Assembly: GCF_040222815.1 (NCBI RefSeq)
Contig: NZ_JAVKCH010000057.1
Location: 248,001-312,000, forward strand
Origin: Imperialibacter sp040222815
Lineage (GTDB): Bacteria > Bacteroidota > Bacteroidia > Cytophagales > Cyclobacteriaceae
Length of the DNA stretch: 64,000 nt
Direction of reading: 5' to 3'
Shown: positions 1 to 8,464 of the stretch, one piece after another
Layout of the letters: each line of letters starts with the position of its first letter
Numbering within the stretch: the stretch's first letter is position 1
Program-made: the position numbers and the translations under genes
The notes under the pieces: model-generated
What the model was told of the DNA's origin: nothing
The model's database searches: none
The model's input: only the letters and a program-made list of their open reading frames with translations

Positions 1-824
1 GTTTCCTCATCAAACAGTTCTTCTCGTTCAATGTTAAAGAAATCGTGAAGGCCAAGCCAGATATCTTTATCTTTTCTTGACCCCATAAGTACCTGTTCGC
101 CGAATTGAAAAACAAAATAGTTAAAATACCGATTGAGTACCTTCACTTTTTTTGTCTTTACCGGCAAGTTGGCCACTTCGTTGTTTTTGAATGCGAAACA
201 CGAGTGACTGAAAGCGCAACTTTTGCAGTCTGGTGCTGACGGTGTGCAATGAAGCGCACCAAACTCCATAATGGCCTGGTTGAATTCGCCCGGCGTATCG
301 GATGGAATAAGCGATGCGAGTCGCTCTTCAAATACCTTTCTGGTGGAAGCATTCGAAATATCGTCGTGTAACCCAAATACCCTGGAGACTACCCGATAAA
401 CATTTCCATCGACTACAGGCACAGCTTCGTTAAAGGCGAAGGAGGCGATGGCGGCGGCTGTGTAGCCACCTATGCCTTTTAGTTGCAGAAGCTCCCTATA
501 GCTGGTCGGGAATTTGCCTTCGTATTGCGAAGCCACCGTTTGAGCACATGTATGTAGATTTCTCGCTCTGGAGTAATAACCAAGACCCTGCCACAGCGCC
601 AGCACCTCCTCCTGGCTTGCCTCCGCCAGCGTGCCTACAGTGGGAAACCGGTCGATAAATTTCTGAAAATACGGAAGGCCCTGAGCAACACGTGTTTGCT
701 GAAGTATGATCTCGGAGAGCCAGATGGCGTACGGGTCTTTCGTTTCACGCCACGGAAGATCCCTTTTGTGCCTTTCGTACCATCTTATTAAAATCTTTGA
801 AAACGCCTGATTACTTTCGGCCAC
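1..824 (-). CDS. mutY: A/G-specific adenine glycosylase MutY (3' end cut by window)
   Basis: Removes adenine mispaired with 8-oxoguanine in base-excision repair. The first 274 residues are present. The catalytic Glu lies at about residue 38 in SEIILQQTRV. A helix-hairpin-helix follows (LKGIGGYTAAAIA) and then VVDGNVYRVVSR with the catalytic Asp. The four iron-sulfur cysteines have the C-X6-C-X2-C-X5-C spacing in the segment starting CTPSAPDC. The C-terminal NUDIX-like domain that reads 8-oxoG should lie beyond base 1. The start used is GTG at 824, because no in-frame ATG precedes the conserved N-terminus. The gene is divergent from the HU gene, which is typical of Cytophagales. Confidence 0.93.
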   Translation of the reverse strand, partial: MAESNQAFSKILIRWYERHKRDLPWRETKDPYAIWLSEIILQQTRVAQGLPYFQKFIDRFPTVGTLAEASQEEVLALWQGLGYYSRARNLHTCAQTVASQYEGKFPTSYRELLQLKGIGGYTAAAIASFAFNEAVPVVDGNVYRVVSRVFGLHDDISNASTRKVFEERLASLIPSDTPGEFNQAIMEFGALHCTPSAPDCKSCAFSHSCFAFKNNEVANLPVKTKKVKVLNRYFNYFVFQFGEQVLMGSRKDKDIWLGLHDFFNIEREELFDEE

Positions 825-905
825 GATGAGAGAAATACTTTCGTTGAGGGCACAAAATAAGCGCTTTTATTTAACTCTTTCTTTTTTATTTCTACCCCGC
901 TCATT

Positions 906-913
906 TAAATTTG
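906..913 (+). promoter_or_regulatory. Candidate -7 element of the HU gene promoter
   Basis: TAAATTTG matches the Bacteroidota -7 consensus TAnnTTTG exactly and lies about 50 bases before the HU start. The expected -33 position (about 880-886) holds only a T-rich tract, not a clear TTTG, so only half of the promoter is convincing. Confidence 0.4.
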
Positions 914-961
914 TGCCCATTAAAAAATCGAGTAGCAAAGCATAATTAAAATATAGAAGAG

Positions 962-1252
962 GTGACTAAAGCAGACGTAATAAACGAAATTGCAGAGAAA
1001 ACGGGGATTGATAAAGCAGACGTGCAAACTAGCGTAGAAGCTTTTTTCACTGTGGTAAAAAGTTCGATGGCAGATGGTAGTAATATTTACGTTCGTGGTT
1101 TCGGAAGTTTTGTAAACAAGAAAAGAGCCAAGAAGATTGCCAGAAATATTTCTAAGAATACGGCTATCGTCATCGATGAGCACTATGTACCAAGCTTTAA
1201 ACCGTCAAAGGTTTTTATTGAGAAGGTAAAAAGCAGCAACAAACTGAAATAG
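962..1252 (+). CDS. HU/IHF-family DNA-binding protein
   Basis: This is a 96-residue nucleoid protein that would bind and bend DNA as a dimer. It aligns over its whole length with the HU/IHF fold: two N-terminal helices (TKADVINEIAEKTG), then the motif VRGFGSFVNKKRA leading into the beta-arm, and a C-terminal FKPSKVFIEKV helix. The start is GTG at 962, preceded by the purine-rich stretch AGAAGAGG, one of the few Shine-Dalgarno-like sites here. It is separated by 28 bases from the TPR gene and may share its mRNA. I cannot tell HU from IHF-like subtypes by eye. Confidence 0.9.
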   Translation: MTKADVINEIAEKTGIDKADVQTSVEAFFTVVKSSMADGSNIYVRGFGSFVNKKRAKKIARNISKNTAIVIDEHYVPSFKPSKVFIEKVKSSNKLK

Positions 1253-1265
1253 GAAGTCCTATTTC
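1246..1265 (+). other. Intercistronic hairpin overlapping the HU stop codon
   Basis: GAAATAGG and CCTATTTC form a perfect 8-bp stem with loop AAGT. The TAG stop of the HU gene lies inside the stem. No T-run follows, so it is not a standard terminator. It could be an mRNA processing or stability element between HU and the TPR gene. Confidence 0.4.
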
Positions 1266-1280
1266 CAGCACACAAACTTC

Positions 1281-2102
1281 ATGTCAAAACAACAAATTGT
1301 CTTAACCATATTAGGGGTTGGGCTGATCATCGTTCTTTTCAGTCTTCCCAAGGTAGTCGTAGACAATGACAGTGATATAGCTGAAGTGCCGTCAGCCACG
1401 CAGGAAGAAAATGCAGGAGCTGAAGAAATACCAGGAGCCCACGAAGTAGAACTGTCTGATTCTGACCAGCAAAAGATACAATATTTCAAGGAGCAGTTAA
1501 AAAATCCAAACAATTCAGCTATCTTTGCAGACTCTTTGGCGAACACCTTCCTTTTGGTACAACAATTGGACAGTGTTGCTAAGTACGCTGACCTCCTTGC
1601 GGAGGTCGATCCGTCGATAGAGGCAAAGGAGAAAGCGGGTAATTATTATTACGAAGCATTCGGTTTTGCGGCGGACGATGCCAGGGCTAAAAAGCTCGGA
1701 AGTAAGGTTCAGGAGTTGCTTGGAGAGGTGTTAAAAGCCAATCCGGACAATTTGAGTGCTAAGTCAAAAATAGCCATGACCTACATCTCTTCACCGAACC
1801 CCATGCAGGGAATTTTGATGTTGAGAGAAATTCTGGAGAAGGACCCTGACAACAAAGAGGCCCTTTACAATATGGGCATTCTTTCGATGCAGTCGGCTCA
1901 GTATGATAAGGCAGTTGAGAGACTTGAAAAGCTCTTAACAATTGACCCTGAGAACATCCAGGCCATGTTTTATCTTGGTGTAAGTTATAAGGAGTTAGGT
2001 GACAAGCAGAAAGCAAAAGCCTGGCTTATCAAAGCGAAGGAAACGGAAAATGATCCGGCGGTAAGCGCCGCAGTTGACTCTTACCTTCAGGAATTGAATT
2101 AA
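1281..2102 (+). CDS. Membrane-anchored tetratricopeptide-repeat protein
   Basis: The protein has 273 residues. An N-terminal membrane segment (about residues 6-25, IVLTILGVGLIIVLFSLP) is followed by an acidic linker and a domain of at least three TPR-like helix pairs in the C-terminal half, seen in ILEKDPDNKEALYNMGIL and LLTIDPENIQAMFYLGVSY. It is probably an inner-membrane protein with a periplasmic TPR scaffold for protein-protein contacts. It lies between the HU gene and the small ribosomal-type gene upstream of RNase G. The partner and exact role are unknown. The start is an ATG directly before the hydrophobic segment. Confidence 0.8.
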   Translation: MSKQQIVLTILGVGLIIVLFSLPKVVVDNDSDIAEVPSATQEENAGAEEIPGAHEVELSDSDQQKIQYFKEQLKNPNNSAIFADSLANTFLLVQQLDSVAKYADLLAEVDPSIEAKEKAGNYYYEAFGFAADDARAKKLGSKVQELLGEVLKANPDNLSAKSKIAMTYISSPNPMQGILMLREILEKDPDNKEALYNMGILSMQSAQYDKAVERLEKLLTIDPENIQAMFYLGVSYKELGDKQKAKAWLIKAKETENDPAVSAAVDSYLQELN

Positions 2103-2134
2103 AAAAATTGTTTAACAAATAAAGACATTCGCAT

Positions 2135-2224
2135 ATGCCTTGCGGAAAGAAAAGAAAGAGACATAAGATCGCTACTCACAAGAGAAAGAAAAGACTCAGA
2201 AAGAATAGGCACAAGAAGAAGTAA
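2135..2224 (+). CDS. 29-residue AURKAIP1/COX24-domain (bS22/mS38-like) protein
   Basis: This very short, extremely basic protein begins MPCGKKRKRHKIATHKRKKR and ends in HKKK; more than half of its residues are Lys, Arg or His. The pattern HKxxTHKRKKRLRKxRHKKK is that of the AURKAIP1/COX24 domain, whose members include mycobacterial bS22 and mitochondrial mS38, small proteins of the small ribosomal subunit. A ribosomal role here is inferred from that similarity. It lies 24 bases before the RNase G start, so it is probably co-transcribed with it. The family call rests on recognition by eye. Confidence 0.8.
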   Translation: MPCGKKRKRHKIATHKRKKRLRKNRHKKK

Positions 2225-2248
2225 TTTACTTTTTAAAACGGAATCAGT

Positions 2249-3802
2249 GTGAGCAATGAATTAATAATAAATTCGACTCCACAGGGATCCCGGATTGCCT
2301 TACTAAGAGACAAGCGATTGGTAGAGTATCATCAGGAAAGTGATGATCATCAATTCAATGTTGGAGATATATATTTAGGCACTGTAAAGAAGATCGTACA
2401 GGGCCTAAATGCTGCTTTTATTGATGTCGGCTACGAGAAAGATGCATTTTTGCATTACCTCGATTTGGGCCCGCAAGTTCAGTCGTTGAATAAGTTCACA
2501 CGGCTTGTACTTACAAACAAAAATATAAGCCACAAACTTGCAGGTTTTAAACCCGAAAAAGATATTGATAAGCTTGGCAAGATCAGCCAGGTGCTTACCA
2601 AGGGTCAAAAGATACTTGTACAGGTTGTAAAAGAACCAATCTCCACAAAGGGCCCCCGGCTTTCTTGTGAATTGTCCCTTGCGGGACGGTACTTAGTTCT
2701 TGTACCATTCTCAAATACTGTCAATGTTTCCAAGAAAATTGACAGTAGCGATGAGCGCAAACGGCTTGTTCGTTTGGTGTCGTCCATAAAATCCGAAAAC
2801 TTTGGTGTTATCATCAGGACTGTCGCTCAGGGCAAAGATGTTGCCGAGCTCGACAAGGACTTAAGAAACCTTGTTTCCATTTGGGAAGAAGGGATGAAAA
2901 ACCTGAAGACAGCCCAATCGAAGGACAAGATCATCGGTGAAATGAGCAGGACAAACTCTATTCTCAGAGACGTCCTGAACGAATCGTTCGATGCCATTCA
3001 TATCGATGACAAAAAGACGTTCGGGGATGTTCGTGCCTACGTTAACAAGATAGCACCCGACAAAGAAAAAATCCTCAGACAATACACCGGTAAGGTTAAA
3101 ATATTTGAGCATTTCCACGTAGAAAAACAGCTCAAGATGTCGTTTGGCCGTTCGGTAAGTGTAGCCGGAGGAGGCTATTTAATCATTGAGCATACAGAAG
3201 CGCTTCATGTAATTGACGTTAACAGCGGCAACAAGTCGAACGCCGAAGAGGATCAGGAGTCGACGGCCTTGCGGGTAAACATGGACGCTGCATCGGAAAT
3301 AGCCAGACAGCTTCGGCTGAGGGACATGGGCGGCATCATTGTGATAGATTTCATTGACCTCAAAAAGCAGGATAACCGGAAGAAGGTTTATGAGAGGATG
3401 AAGCAGGAGATGAGCACCGACCGCTCCAAGTATACTGTGCTTCCTCTTTCAAAATTCGGTCTGATGCAGATCACCCGGCAGCGGGTGAGACCTGAGATGA
3501 ACATCAGCACCAGGGAAGTGTGTCCCACCTGCAACGGTACCGGCAAAATCACGGCGTCAGTAATAGTGGCCGATCAGATTGAGAAAAACATAGAACACAT
3601 CTTTGGCAAGCAAAACGAGAAGAAGCTAACCATTAGCCTTCATCCGTATCTTTATGCCTATTTTACCAAAGGGATTTACTCCAAGAGAGTACAGTGGTTC
3701 ATGAAGTACTACAAGTGGGTTCACCTGATCGAGGACTCATCACTAGGCCTGACGGATTTCCACTTCGTTAATTCTACAGGAGAAGAAATAGAGCTGGTTT
3801 AA
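2249..3802 (+). CDS. rng: Ribonuclease G/E
   Basis: An endoribonuclease of the RNase E/G family (517 residues) that would process rRNA and mRNA. An S1 domain begins near residue 38 (GDIYLGTVKKIVQGLNAAFI) and is interrupted by a lysine-rich insert, as in Bacteroidota homologues. The catalytic core has the metal-binding aspartates in LHVIDVNSGN and GGIIVIDFIDL. The Zn-link cysteines are in CPTCNGTGK. It lacks the long C-terminal scaffold of RNase E, so RNase G is the better name. The start is GTG at 2249; an overlapping out-of-frame ATG AAT TAA sits 7 bases into the gene. It converges with the barrel-protein gene, overlapping by 4 bases. Confidence 0.94.
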   Translation: MSNELIINSTPQGSRIALLRDKRLVEYHQESDDHQFNVGDIYLGTVKKIVQGLNAAFIDVGYEKDAFLHYLDLGPQVQSLNKFTRLVLTNKNISHKLAGFKPEKDIDKLGKISQVLTKGQKILVQVVKEPISTKGPRLSCELSLAGRYLVLVPFSNTVNVSKKIDSSDERKRLVRLVSSIKSENFGVIIRTVAQGKDVAELDKDLRNLVSIWEEGMKNLKTAQSKDKIIGEMSRTNSILRDVLNESFDAIHIDDKKTFGDVRAYVNKIAPDKEKILRQYTGKVKIFEHFHVEKQLKMSFGRSVSVAGGGYLIIEHTEALHVIDVNSGNKSNAEEDQESTALRVNMDAASEIARQLRLRDMGGIIVIDFIDLKKQDNRKKVYERMKQEMSTDRSKYTVLPLSKFGLMQITRQRVRPEMNISTREVCPTCNGTGKITASVIVADQIEKNIEHIFGKQNEKKLTISLHPYLYAYFTKGIYSKRVQWFMKYYKWVHLIEDSSLGLTDFHFVNSTGEEIELV

Positions 3803-4440
3803 AACTTTAAACCGAGCTCCAATTGGAAGTAATCGCTCTTGACAATAGGTTTTGCGTCAAGAGCGATTGTTTTTGAGGCCATGTTGGTCAGCCCCCGGTT
3901 GTAGCTCAATCCCCCAAACACAATCGTGGAAATCCCAAGCTCCACCTCCGTACCAACACCCAGCACTGCCGACGCATCCACTGGCAAAAACTTCTCTATG
4001 AATACATAGTCATTGTTTTCAGGCGAGTCAAATATCTTGACGTCGATCATGGCACCCACATGAAAGTATATCCTGCTGCCCGGCAGGTAGTCGTCGGTAT
4101 ACAGTTTCAACAATGCGGGAATCTGGAGATACTGTATTTTATATTCTTCGGTGGCGTTGGTATGTGATCCGCCGTTTTCTCCGGCAAAATTGATCCCAAC
4201 ACTTTTTGGCGCAAAAGCAAGCCCGGTTGTGAAACTGTAGGTATCTGTGAAGGCAAACTCTGTTACTATACCCAGCACCATTTTGAAGGTTGCCTGCTGT
4301 GGTGATAGAATCAACGTGTCCGACAAGCTTGATACCCGGTTGATATTGTAAGAGGGGGAAAACCTAAGCCCGATTTTTACCTGAGAAAAGGCAACACCAG
4401 AAATGAGACAAAAAATAGAAAGGATAAAAATTCTTTTCAT
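3799..4440 (-). CDS. Outer-membrane beta-barrel protein, PorT-like
   Basis: The protein has 213 residues and begins with a signal peptide (MKRIFILSIFCLISGVAFSQ, cut after the Q or just before it). The mature part is rich in alternating hydrophobic strands with short turns (KIGLRFSPSYN, FTTGLAFAPKSVGINF) and ends in a C-terminal aromatic, as expected of an 8-10 strand barrel. The ATG at 4440 was chosen because it opens the signal peptide. Longer in-frame extensions add only non-signal sequence. The function is unknown; the family includes PorT-type proteins. It is divergent from gldB. Confidence 0.75.
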   Translation of the reverse strand: MKRIFILSIFCLISGVAFSQVKIGLRFSPSYNINRVSSLSDTLILSPQQATFKMVLGIVTEFAFTDTYSFTTGLAFAPKSVGINFAGENGGSHTNATEEYKIQYLQIPALLKLYTDDYLPGSRIYFHVGAMIDVKIFDSPENNDYVFIEKFLPVDASAVLGVGTEVELGISTIVFGGLSYNRGLTNMASKTIALDAKPIVKSDYFQLELGLKF

Positions 4441-4562
4441 AAATGATCGTTTCTTTACGCAAAGGGGCAAAGTTGCTAGCCTTGCTGAAAAATACTTTAA
4501 TTCAAGGTCTCCCAGTTTTTTCAAAGAGGGATAATCAATAGTTTTAGTCCAAAGTTGATACG

Positions 4563-5552
4563 ATGAATCGAAATTATGCATTTCTACTCATTTTCTTTGC
4601 CTTCGCTGCTTGCGAAAACAAGGAATGTGAGATCGATCCCGAAATAGCTGCAATACCCATGGAGGTTTCCATTGAAAGGAAGGAAGTTCCGCTATTTGAG
4701 TCCACTACTTCTGGTGAGGTGAGAGCGTTCCTTGAGGGCAATCCGACGTTAGCGGACTATTTTTTGGATGCCAATCAGTATCCGTCCGACAGTGTGCTGG
4801 CCAATCAAATGATCAGGCTAATCCCTCACCTCGATTCATTGCAGATGGAAGTCGACAGGAAATTTGGAGATATAGGTTGGCTGGAGTTACAGTATGTTTC
4901 TGCGTTTCAGCACCTCAAATATTATTACCCAACCTCTAAAACGCCGAAAGTGCAAACCATGGTCACGGGTTTTTACCGGGACATCTATTTTTCGGACAGC
5001 CTGCTGGTCATCGGGCTGGATTTTTTCATCGGAAACGACTCAAAGTACAAACCCGACAATGTACCAGCCTACATTGCCCGCCGTTTTAAGCCGGATTATA
5101 TAGTTCCAGCTTCGTTTTTCTTTTTATCCCACTACTACAACAAGGTCGACTACGGGGATAACACGTTACTCAATGAAATGATAACCGCAGGGAAAACCTA
5201 TTATTTTACGGAGCGAATGGTGCCGTGCGCACCCGATTCTATTATCATCGGGTTTTCGGAGGAGGAGCTGAGAGAGGTGCACAAGAATGAAGACGTGGTC
5301 TGGGCAAATTTTGTTCAAAACCAACTGCTATATGAAACTGAGCCTAAGCTCATCAACAAGTTCATGGGAGAGCGGCCAAATGTGTATGAGATAGGGGAAA
5401 AATGCCCGGGACGTATCGGTGCCTGGGTGGGCTGGGAAATAGTAAGGTCCTATATGAAGAACAATCCGAAGGTTACCTTGCAGGAACTCATGGAGGAAGA
5501 TGATCCGAAGAAGATTTTTACGCTATCTAAATACAGGCCGAATCCACACTAG
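4563..5552 (+). CDS. gldB: Gliding motility lipoprotein GldB
   Basis: A 329-residue lipoprotein required for gliding in Flavobacterium johnsoniae and conserved widely in Bacteroidota. The signal sequence runs into a lipobox (FAFAACENK), so Cys17 would be lipidated. The body carries features I recognise from GldB: LQYVSAFQHLKYYYP, the IGLDFFIGNDSKY segment, and the C-terminal CPGRIGAWVGWEIVRSYM motif. The fold is distantly related to zinc-peptidase-like DUF2268 proteins, but I see no convincing HExxH. No other gld gene is adjacent. The stop overlaps the convergent glycosyltransferase stop by 4 bases. Confidence 0.9.
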   Translation: MNRNYAFLLIFFAFAACENKECEIDPEIAAIPMEVSIERKEVPLFESTTSGEVRAFLEGNPTLADYFLDANQYPSDSVLANQMIRLIPHLDSLQMEVDRKFGDIGWLELQYVSAFQHLKYYYPTSKTPKVQTMVTGFYRDIYFSDSLLVIGLDFFIGNDSKYKPDNVPAYIARRFKPDYIVPASFFFLSHYYNKVDYGDNTLLNEMITAGKTYYFTERMVPCAPDSIIIGFSEEELREVHKNEDVVWANFVQNQLLYETEPKLINKFMGERPNVYEIGEKCPGRIGAWVGWEIVRSYMKNNPKVTLQELMEEDDPKKIFTLSKYRPNPH

Positions 5553-6709
5553 CGGCTGAGGAACGTTAGCCACTTTGGAATCTGTTTGTCAAGAGCATAG
5601 CTCTTTTGAGCTAGTTCCTGGGCATTTTCGCCCATTTTTTTAAGTGTATCATCCGCCTGAAGCGATGCCCAGTTGACATCAAAAAATGATTGGGGATCAA
5701 AAGGGCTGTAAACAACTCCGCATTTTTTATCTGTGATTTCATCACCGATCCATCCGCCGAAATTGCAGAGGATGGGTTTTCCAATTGCCAGGGCATCGAA
5801 GTACTTGTTCGGACTGCCCGTCCATAACTTGTCATATGGCCCAAAAGACAAATAGGCCATCGAAGCACTTTTGAGCACACCTATAGCGGCCTTCTTACTG
5901 GAGTGTGGAAAAAGCGAAACATTAAAAAGCCCTCTATCAACGATCATTTTCTTTAGCAGGGGCTCCTCCGCGCCTTCTCCCATGATAATGCACTGGAAAT
6001 TTTTCAAGTTTCTTTTTTGAGCTTCTTCAGCCAAATCAATCAGGTAGCTAAGGTGGTTTGCTTTGCCCAAAGTGCCCACGTAGGCGACAGTAAAACGGTC
6101 TGTCTGTTCTCTCTCATGCGAGAGGGCGTTGGTAAGAGAAAGGTCAGAAAAATTAGTGACGCAAATAGTTTTTTTTCCGTAGCCCATGTCGTTAAAATAG
6201 TCCAACATTGCCGGGCTCATGGCCACAATGCCTTTCGCCGATTGGTAGATGGAGAGCTCCAGGCTCTTTAGGATTCGAATCAATAGCGGATTGCGCAAAT
6301 ACCCCATTTGTGCTGGCACATCGGGCCAAAGGTCGCCGACTTCAAAAAAATACGGAATACCCTTTGTCCAATGCATCAGTTTCGCCAGCATGCCCACACT
6401 CAGTGGCGTGCTTATGGCGTAAAGGAAGTCTGGTTTTTGTAGTGAGTTAACTTTTTTGAAGGCAGAAAGCGAAAACCGCAGGAACGACCAAACCCTGCTG
6501 CTGACAGCTAGCTCGTTAGAGTAATGAATGGGTAGATAATGAACCGGATACCCATTCGTTGATGTCGTCTTTTTCTCCTTTTTGTTCCAGGCAGTCACTA
6601 CCTCCACCTCATGACCAGCGTCCTTCAAAGCCCTGCACAGATACCAGGAACGGATGCCTCTGCCTTCTTCAGGCATTTTATAGTACTGATGAAGAACGAT
6701 GACCCGCAT
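5549..6709 (-). CDS. Glycosyltransferase family 4, WbuB-like
   Basis: A 386-residue GT-B glycosyltransferase that probably adds a sugar to a surface polysaccharide. The N-terminal Rossmann half begins MRVIVLHQYYKMPEEGRGIR, the GT4/WbuB pattern with a donor-independent N-domain. The C-terminal half has FTVAYVGTLGKANHL and the nucleotide-sugar binding region GSPNKYFDALAIGKPIL. The donor and acceptor cannot be read from sequence. It lies 3 bases after nth in a leftward run with the ECF sigma operon, an odd genomic partner for DNA repair. Confidence 0.85.
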   Translation of the reverse strand: MRVIVLHQYYKMPEEGRGIRSWYLCRALKDAGHEVEVVTAWNKKEKKTTSTNGYPVHYLPIHYSNELAVSSRVWSFLRFSLSAFKKVNSLQKPDFLYAISTPLSVGMLAKLMHWTKGIPYFFEVGDLWPDVPAQMGYLRNPLLIRILKSLELSIYQSAKGIVAMSPAMLDYFNDMGYGKKTICVTNFSDLSLTNALSHEREQTDRFTVAYVGTLGKANHLSYLIDLAEEAQKRNLKNFQCIIMGEGAEEPLLKKMIVDRGLFNVSLFPHSSKKAAIGVLKSASMAYLSFGPYDKLWTGSPNKYFDALAIGKPILCNFGGWIGDEITDKKCGVVYSPFDPQSFFDVNWASLQADDTLKKMGENAQELAQKSYALDKQIPKWLTFLSR

Positions 6710-6712
6710 GGC

Positions 6713-7363
6713 TCAGCGCTGCTTCAGCGAGGTTTCGTAGTAGCTGCAAAAGGAGGCGATGGCGCATTCCTCACATTTTGGAGTCCGGGCCAGACACGTA
6801 TATCTGCCGTGCAGAATCAACCAGTGGTGGGCTTTTGGAATGTGTTCTTCAGGAATGTATTTTACAAGCTGTTTCTCTACTTCGAGTGGTGTGTTGGCAG
6901 ATTTTGTCACTAGCCCCAGCCGCTTCGATACCCGAAAGACGTGGGTGTCCACAGCCATGGTAGGCTGATTGTATATCACCGATGCTATAACGTTAGCAGT
7001 TTTTCTCCCCACACCCGGGAGGGTTTGAAGATCCTCGATTGTACCCGGAACTTCCGAATTGAAAGACTCCACGAGCTTTTTCCCTAATCCAATCAGGTGC
7101 TTGGTCTTGTTATTGGGATACGACACACTTCTTATATAGGGAAAAAGCTCGTCGAAAGTAGTGGCGGCCAGGTGGGCAGGCGTCGGGAAATCCTTGAAAA
7201 GAGCAGGCGTTACCAGGTTGATCCTTTTGTCTGTGCACTGGGCACTCAGAACCACTGCCACCAGTAACTCGAACGGGGTGCCATAGTGCAACTCCGTTTC
7301 TGGTTCAGGAAAGTGCTCAGTAAAGAAATTTATAAAAGCCTCGTAGCGCTCTTTGCGTGTCAT
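6713..7363 (-). CDS. nth: Endonuclease III
   Basis: A 216-residue DNA glycosylase/AP lyase for oxidised pyrimidines. The helix-hairpin-helix LPGVGRKTANVIAS carries the catalytic Lys121. The second catalytic residue is Asp139 in AVDTHVFRV. The [4Fe-4S] ligands are Cys190, 197, 200 and 206 with the standard 6-2-5 spacing. The length matches the family. It is 10 bases downstream of the small sigma-linked gene, so it is probably in the ECF sigma operon and possibly under its control. Confidence 0.95.
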   Translation of the reverse strand: MTRKERYEAFINFFTEHFPEPETELHYGTPFELLVAVVLSAQCTDKRINLVTPALFKDFPTPAHLAATTFDELFPYIRSVSYPNNKTKHLIGLGKKLVESFNSEVPGTIEDLQTLPGVGRKTANVIASVIYNQPTMAVDTHVFRVSKRLGLVTKSANTPLEVEKQLVKYIPEEHIPKAHHWLILHGRYTCLARTPKCEECAIASFCSYYETSLKQR

Positions 7364-7373
7364 TAGTCTCTCA

Positions 7374-7613
7374 CTATTTAGCGATAGACTGCAAATTTAG
7401 TTCTTTGGCTTTATCAAGGATGTTTTTCACCGAGTTTTCAGAAGGAAAATAATTGACGCCGCTCAGCTGCTGAGTAATCTCCAGCAGTTGAGCAAACTGT
7501 TCCTGCACTTCACTATCGCATAGCAAAGCACTTTCGATTTCGTTATTTTCTATTTCTGAAGTCTCTCCATATACATACCGTATCAGGTCATTTTCTGTAA
7601 ATGTTTTTGTCAT
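7374..7613 (-). CDS. Small protein paired with ECF sigma factor, possible anti-sigma factor
   Basis: The protein has 79 residues, is acidic, and has no membrane segment or zinc-finger cysteines. Its sequence (TENDLIRYVYGETSEIENNEIESAL) resembles the N-terminal helical part of Bacteroidota anti-sigma factors, where YxYGE and a row of Glu/Asn are common. The gene overlaps the 3' end of the ECF sigma gene by 26 bases, implying translational coupling. It could be a soluble anti-sigma factor. The assignment rests on position and a weak motif only. Confidence 0.55.
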   Translation of the reverse strand: MTKTFTENDLIRYVYGETSEIENNEIESALLCDSEVQEQFAQLLEITQQLSGVNYFPSENSVKNILDKAKELNLQSIAK

Positions 7614-8187
7614 AGGCTATACTTGTTTGCTGCATTCTCTTCCTCAGATTAATGAGAGCATACCGCATTCTGCCCAGAGCGGTGTTGATACTAACACCCG
7701 TTGAATCAGCAATGTCCTGAAAGCTCATCTGCATGTAATGACGCATAATCAATACTTCCTTCTGAGCCTCGGGCAACTCCTGTATCAACTGCCGGAGCAT
7801 TTGATGGGTTTCCATCTTAATCTGTTTATTCTCGATCGGATCTTCAGCAAACTCAAGGGTGTTGAATACCTTGGAGCCATCCTCCATCACTACCACAGGG
7901 TAGCGCTTCTCCTTTCGAAAATAATCTATGGCCAAATTATGGGCTATTCGAAGTATCCATGGCAGGAACTTTCCTTCTTCATTATACCGGCCAGACTTAA
8001 TCGTCTTAACGGCCTTTATAAATGAATCCTGCAATAAATCTTCAGCCACATAACGGTCTTTTACAATTAAATAAATCGTTGTATAAACTCTGTTCTTGTG
8101 CCTGTTTAACAGTGTACTAAAGGCTTCTTCGTCCCCGTTTCTGTACAGCGTTACTAATTGGCTGTCACTAATTTCATTCTTGCTCAT
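7588..8187 (-). CDS. ECF-type RNA polymerase sigma factor (RpoE/SigW-like)
   Basis: The protein has 199 residues. Sigma region 2 includes AEDLLQDSFIKAVKTI and FLPWILRIAHNLAIDYFRK. Region 4 includes LPEAQKEVLIMRHYMQMSFQDIA and a helix-turn-helix (TGVSINTALGRMRYAL). Regions 1.1 and 3 are absent, which defines the ECF group. The ATG at 8187 was preferred to a TTG one codon upstream. It heads a leftward operon with a small possible anti-sigma factor, nth and a glycosyltransferase. The stimulus is unknown. Confidence 0.92.
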   Translation of the reverse strand: MSKNEISDSQLVTLYRNGDEEAFSTLLNRHKNRVYTTIYLIVKDRYVAEDLLQDSFIKAVKTIKSGRYNEEGKFLPWILRIAHNLAIDYFRKEKRYPVVVMEDGSKVFNTLEFAEDPIENKQIKMETHQMLRQLIQELPEAQKEVLIMRHYMQMSFQDIADSTGVSINTALGRMRYALINLRKRMQQTSIAYDKNIYRK

Positions 8188-8406
8188 CAAACTTCACTTT
8201 TAGTAACGTAGAGGTTTATGCCATATTGTAACAGTTAGAGGTTTAAAGTGGTTAATCCTATGTGCTTCGTGCACTATTATTTCTATGTTAAGATGTGAAT
8301 TTTAGTCATTCATTTCCGCACATAAAAATTTTTTGCACAAAAGTTTTGTATAGATAATAATGTGTGGATAAGCTTCGTTTATCTTGGTTTACCTTAAATG
8401 AAACAA

Positions 8407-8441
8407 TTGAACTGCAATTCACCATTATAGACTTAAGTTTG
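8407..8441 (+). promoter_or_regulatory. Weak candidate promoter of uvrA
   Basis: A TTG at 8407-8409 and TAAGTTTG at 8434-8441 resemble the Bacteroidota -33/-7 pair. The 24-base spacer is longer than the usual 19-21. Transcription would begin about 18 bases before the uvrA start. The rest of 8188-8406 shows nothing I can name. Confidence 0.3.
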
Positions 8442-8464
8442 CGTTGTAATACCCCCCGGAATAA

